Source of the DNA: Flavobacteriaceae bacterium
GTDB taxonomy: Bacteria > Bacteroidota > Bacteroidia > Flavobacteriales > Flavobacteriaceae
Direction of reading: 5' to 3'
DNA: 64,000 nt
NCBI GenBank assembly: GCA_013214065.1
Contig: JABSPK010000004.1
Location: forward strand, 186,001-250,000
This document shows positions 61,106-64,000 of the stretch, piece after piece. The notes below the pieces were generated by a model, which was not told the DNA's origin, ran no database searches, and was given only the letters and a program-made list of their open reading frames with translations. The translations under genes and the position numbers were made by a program. Each line of letters starts with the position of its first letter. Within the stretch, counting starts at the first letter, position 1.

Positions 61106-63553
61106 ATGAAACGCCTATTATCCTTGCTTCTGTTGCTTTTTGTTGCTAATGCCTTCGCACAAGACAATCTCTCTTACCAACAGCCACCCCAGGAAATCCT
61201 GGAACTTGCCGATGTTGATCTAGCCCCTTTGGTGCGCATTGACAGCAAAGGCGAACGCATGGTCTTGATCTATCGGAACCAGTATAAATCCATTCGCGAA
61301 CTTTCGGAAACCGAAATGCGCCTCGCCGGACTACGTATCAATCCAGTAACCAATATCGGCAGTCGTACGCGGTTTTATACCAATTTGAAGGTCAAAAAAG
61401 TGGCTGATAAAGAAGCTTTTCAAGTTGCAGGATTACCAGAAAATGCACGTCTTTCCGGTTTCACCTGGTCACCGGATGAATCCATGATAGCCTGTTTGAA
61501 TACCACGGCGACCGGGGTCGAAGTCTGGGTATTGGATATCGCTTCCGCTTCCGTCAAGAAGATATCGGGTGCTACCATTAACGCGAACATGGGAAGTGCA
61601 CTTCGTTGGTTCGGTGACAACCAACACCTTTTGGTAAAGGTACTTTCACCTAATAGAAAGGCTTTGATAGATACGAAGTCGGCGGTTCCGACCGGGCCGA
61701 CCATCTCGGTCAGTGACGGTTCCAAAGCCCAGAACAGGACGTACCAAGATCTTTTGAAAACCCCTAATGATGAATTCAATTTCGAGCAGTTGGCTTTGTC
61801 CGAAATCAAAAAAATAGCCATTGACGGTACGGTTTCCGATTTTCTTCCAGAGGCCATGTATCGAGGTGTCAGCTTTTCACCAGACGGCCAATACGTCATG
61901 GTCAGCAAAATCAAGCGGCCGTTCTCTTATTTGGTCACCTACTCCCGTTTTCCTAGTGAAAGTAATGTGTATGACACCAATGGGAACTTGGTGGCCCAGG
62001 TAAACGATGTTCCTCTTGATGAGGTGCGCCCCAAGGGTTTTATGTCAACACGCATGGGAAAACGGAACATGCAATGGCGTGATGACCAGCCTGCAACTTT
62101 GGTTTGGACCGAAGCCTTAGACGAAGGGGATGCCGCCAAGGAGGTCGCTTACCGTGATGCCCTGTATCAGTTAAAGGCTCCATTTACCGGTAAATCCGAC
62201 CTATTGTTGCAGACTGCCCAACGTTTCGGGGGCGTTGAATGGGGTGACGAGGATACCGCGGTCGCCTACGATTATTGGTGGAATACGCGAAACTTGAAGA
62301 CCTATCTTTTCAATCCTTCCGATGCTTCCGAAGCTCCCAAGGTCATTGGCGACCGCAATTACCAAGACCGTTACAGCGATCCGGGAAATTTCGTGACCGC
62401 CAAAAACGCCTATGGTAGACGCACCTTGAAAGAAAGCGAAGGAAAATTGTTTTTGATGGGCGATGGGTATACCAAAGACGGACAGTTCCCATTCGTTGAT
62501 GCCTTTGATCTACAAACCCAGGAAACCGAACGGCTCTATCAATCGGAGTACACCGACAAATTGGAAAGCTTGAATGCGGCGATCGATATGGATGCGGGTA
62601 AAATTTTGGTACGCATTGAATCACAGACCGAATATCCCAACTATTACTTCAGGAATATCAAAGGGGATAACGAACTTACTGCCTTGACGGCTTTTGAAAA
62701 TCCGTTCAAGAGTTTGGAAGAGGTAGACAAAAGGGTCATCAATTACAAGCGGGACGATGGCCTCGACCTTGAAGGTACTTTGTATTTGCCCTTGGACTAC
62801 GAGGAAGGTAAAAAATACCCAATGATCCTTTGGGCCTATCCTAGGGAATTCAAGGATAAATCAAGTGCTTCACAAAGTACGACCAACCCGAATGAATTCG
62901 TTTATCCATATTGGGGTTCCCCGATTTACTGGGTGACACGGGGTTATGTGGTCTTGGATGACGCTGCTTTTCCGATCGTTGGCGAAGGGGATGAAGAGCC
63001 CAATGATACGTTTAGGAGCCAGTTGGTCGGCAACGCTAAGGCGGCCATTGATGCGGTCGATGAACTCGGGTATATCGATCGTGAAAAAGTAGCTGTTGGC
63101 GGGCACAGTTATGGAGCCTTCATGACGGCCAATCTGCTCTCGCATTCCAACCTATTCGCTGCCGGTATCGCCCGTAGCGGGGCGTACAACCGTACCTTGA
63201 CACCCTTCGGTTTTCAAAGTGAGGAGCGTAGCTATTGGGAAGCCCCTGAGGTGTATTACACCATGTCACCCTTTATGCATGCCGATAAGATGAAAACACC
63301 TTTGCTTTTGATTCATGGGGTCGCTGACAACAACTCAGGAACGTATCCCTTGCAAAGTGAGCGGTATTTCAATGCCTTGAAAGGTTTAGGGGCACCTGTG
63401 CGTTTGGTCATGTTGCCCAAAGAGAGCCATGGATATCGTGCAAAAGAGTCGATCATGCACATGCTTTGGGAACAAGACAGTTGGTTGGAGACCCACGTAA
63501 AAAACAAAAAGACGGAAACCGCGATCGAAAATGCCGAACAGTTCAAGGATTGA
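61106..63553 (+). CDS. Secreted S9-family prolyl-oligopeptidase-like peptidase
   Basis: 815 residues. The signal peptide is MKRLLSLLLLLFVANAFA. A beta-propeller (about 60-540, SPDESMIACL, FSPDGQYVMV) precedes the alpha/beta-hydrolase catalytic domain (about 560-800). The triad is S668 in GGHSYGAFMTANLL, D741 in HGVADNNSG and H775 in ESHGYR. It is a peptidase cleaving oligopeptides in the periplasm or outside. The sequence is closest in feel to the S9D glutamyl endopeptidase group, which is not certain. Confidence 0.92.
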   Translation: MKRLLSLLLLLFVANAFAQDNLSYQQPPQEILELADVDLAPLVRIDSKGERMVLIYRNQYKSIRELSETEMRLAGLRINPVTNIGSRTRFYTNLKVKKVADKEAFQVAGLPENARLSGFTWSPDESMIACLNTTATGVEVWVLDIASASVKKISGATINANMGSALRWFGDNQHLLVKVLSPNRKALIDTKSAVPTGPTISVSDGSKAQNRTYQDLLKTPNDEFNFEQLALSEIKKIAIDGTVSDFLPEAMYRGVSFSPDGQYVMVSKIKRPFSYLVTYSRFPSESNVYDTNGNLVAQVNDVPLDEVRPKGFMSTRMGKRNMQWRDDQPATLVWTEALDEGDAAKEVAYRDALYQLKAPFTGKSDLLLQTAQRFGGVEWGDEDTAVAYDYWWNTRNLKTYLFNPSDASEAPKVIGDRNYQDRYSDPGNFVTAKNAYGRRTLKESEGKLFLMGDGYTKDGQFPFVDAFDLQTQETERLYQSEYTDKLESLNAAIDMDAGKILVRIESQTEYPNYYFRNIKGDNELTALTAFENPFKSLEEVDKRVINYKRDDGLDLEGTLYLPLDYEEGKKYPMILWAYPREFKDKSSASQSTTNPNEFVYPYWGSPIYWVTRGYVVLDDAAFPIVGEGDEEPNDTFRSQLVGNAKAAIDAVDELGYIDREKVAVGGHSYGAFMTANLLSHSNLFAAGIARSGAYNRTLTPFGFQSEERSYWEAPEVYYTMSPFMHADKMKTPLLLIHGVADNNSGTYPLQSERYFNALKGLGAPVRLVMLPKESHGYRAKESIMHMLWEQDSWLETHVKNKKTETAIENAEQFKD

Positions 63554-63589
63554 CCTTGAGCTGTAGTCGGTGCAATGCGTTTCAGCACC

Positions 63590-64000
63590 TTAGCGATCGT
63601 TCTTCCTTAGATGCAATACGAAGGTAGCGTTGAAACCGAAAAAGAGGTTGCCGTCACGGGTATTGAAGTTATTCCTGGTTTGGGTGATGAAAGCGTCTTC
63701 TGCGATATTCGGCGCATTGCTCAAATGGAATTGGAGCATCAAATCTGTCATTTCCCAATTGACGCCAATGGCAAACGCATCAAATGTGGTGACCGATTCA
63801 ACGGGGTTGGTGAGGTAATAGTATTCCGAGGAAATGGAAACATGCCCACCGATCCGGTAGCGTCCTCCAAAGCCGATCGCAAAATGGTTTCTAGGGTCTT
63901 CCGCACTCAATGAGGAGTTACGATGTATGAAGGTCGGTGCCACTTGGAGTGAGAGGTTCCTAGTGAATTTACGGGCCAATAAGGCTTGGGTGGTAAAGGA
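63590..64000 (-). CDS. DUF5777 outer-membrane beta-barrel (5' end outside the window)
   Basis: 137 residues from the window edge to the stop, with no start visible. The pattern ARKFTRNLSLQVAPTFIHRN, NHFAIGFGGRYRIGGHVSISSEYYYL, TFDAFAIGVNWEMTDLMLQFHLSNAPNIAEDAFI and GNLFFGFNATFVLHL fits the C-terminal half of DUF5777 barrels. It is convergent with the S9 peptidase, 36 bp apart. The function is unknown. Confidence 0.78.
   Translation of the reverse strand, partial: SFTTQALLARKFTRNLSLQVAPTFIHRNSSLSAEDPRNHFAIGFGGRYRIGGHVSISSEYYYLTNPVESVTTFDAFAIGVNWEMTDLMLQFHLSNAPNIAEDAFITQTRNNFNTRDGNLFFGFNATFVLHLRKNDR

Overview
The window is a 64 kb chromosomal segment of a marine-type member of the Bacteroidetes, almost certainly family Flavobacteriaceae; the genus is not resolved. 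The evidence is the gliding-motility genes gldA, gldB and gldC, many promoters matching the Bacteroidetes -7 element TAnnTTTG, almost no Shine-Dalgarno sequences, frequent TTG/GTG starts, DUF2807/GIN and DUF3857 proteins, and a flavobacterial-type mraZ-to-ftsZ cluster. Gene density is high. I see no IS element, prophage or CRISPR array.

Layout. 1-4.9 kb: a stress-type accessory block with a serine hydrolase, a Crp/Fnr regulator, a small membrane protein, a group III truncated haemoglobin, a mini-thioredoxin, a lipoprotein, a DUF2024 protein and a MarR regulator with a four-cysteine tail. Two kinds of palindromic operator are visible. 5-9 kb: a membrane protein, a membrane-anchored LuxR-type regulator and an outer-membrane receptor. 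9-14.2 kb: gldA, then an operon for aromatic amino acids (prephenate dehydratase, aminotransferase, prephenate dehydrogenase, DAHP synthase/chorismate mutase). A short leader peptide packed with Phe, Tyr and Trp codons and an attenuator precede it. 14.2-28.7 kb: mostly housekeeping genes (rsgA, dtd, mazG-like, aroA, queA, rlmN, polyprenyl synthase), a tandem pair of DUF3857/transglutaminase proteins and an ECF sigma/membrane protein/barrel trio. 28.7-34 kb: dnaG, an atypical response regulator, nadE, gldB and gldC. 34-38.6 kb: a seven-gene minus-strand operon (ABC transporter, GntR regulator, GIN protein, membrane proteins) with a clear GntR operator at its promoter. 38.6-40.5 kb: DUF3307, engB and a hydrolase. 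40.7-56.7 kb: the division and cell-wall (dcw) cluster mraZ-rsmH-ftsL-ftsI-murE-mraY-murD-ftsW-murG-murC-ftsQ-ftsA-ftsZ, then yqeY and tRNA-Arg(TCG). 56.8-57.05 kb: a 97-bp tandem repeat made from the tRNA terminator. 57.1-60.9 kb: a compact minus-strand photolyase-type operon. 61-64 kb: an S9 peptidase and a truncated DUF5777 barrel gene.

The strongest candidates for undescribed biology are: (1) the aromatic leader-peptide attenuator at 10103-10227, which would control the whole Phe/Tyr pathway; (2) the six-gene photolyase-type operon, which combines an FeS-BCP-type photolyase lacking all four Fe-S cysteines, a photolyase-like protein whose antenna-like domain follows the FAD domain, a flavin reductase, DUF2256, TIGR03643 and a Lacal_2735-type protein; and (3) the cysteine-tailed MarR regulator with matching AGGAATCCT dyads at two nearby promoters. 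All functional calls rest on reading motifs in the sequence; no database search was run.
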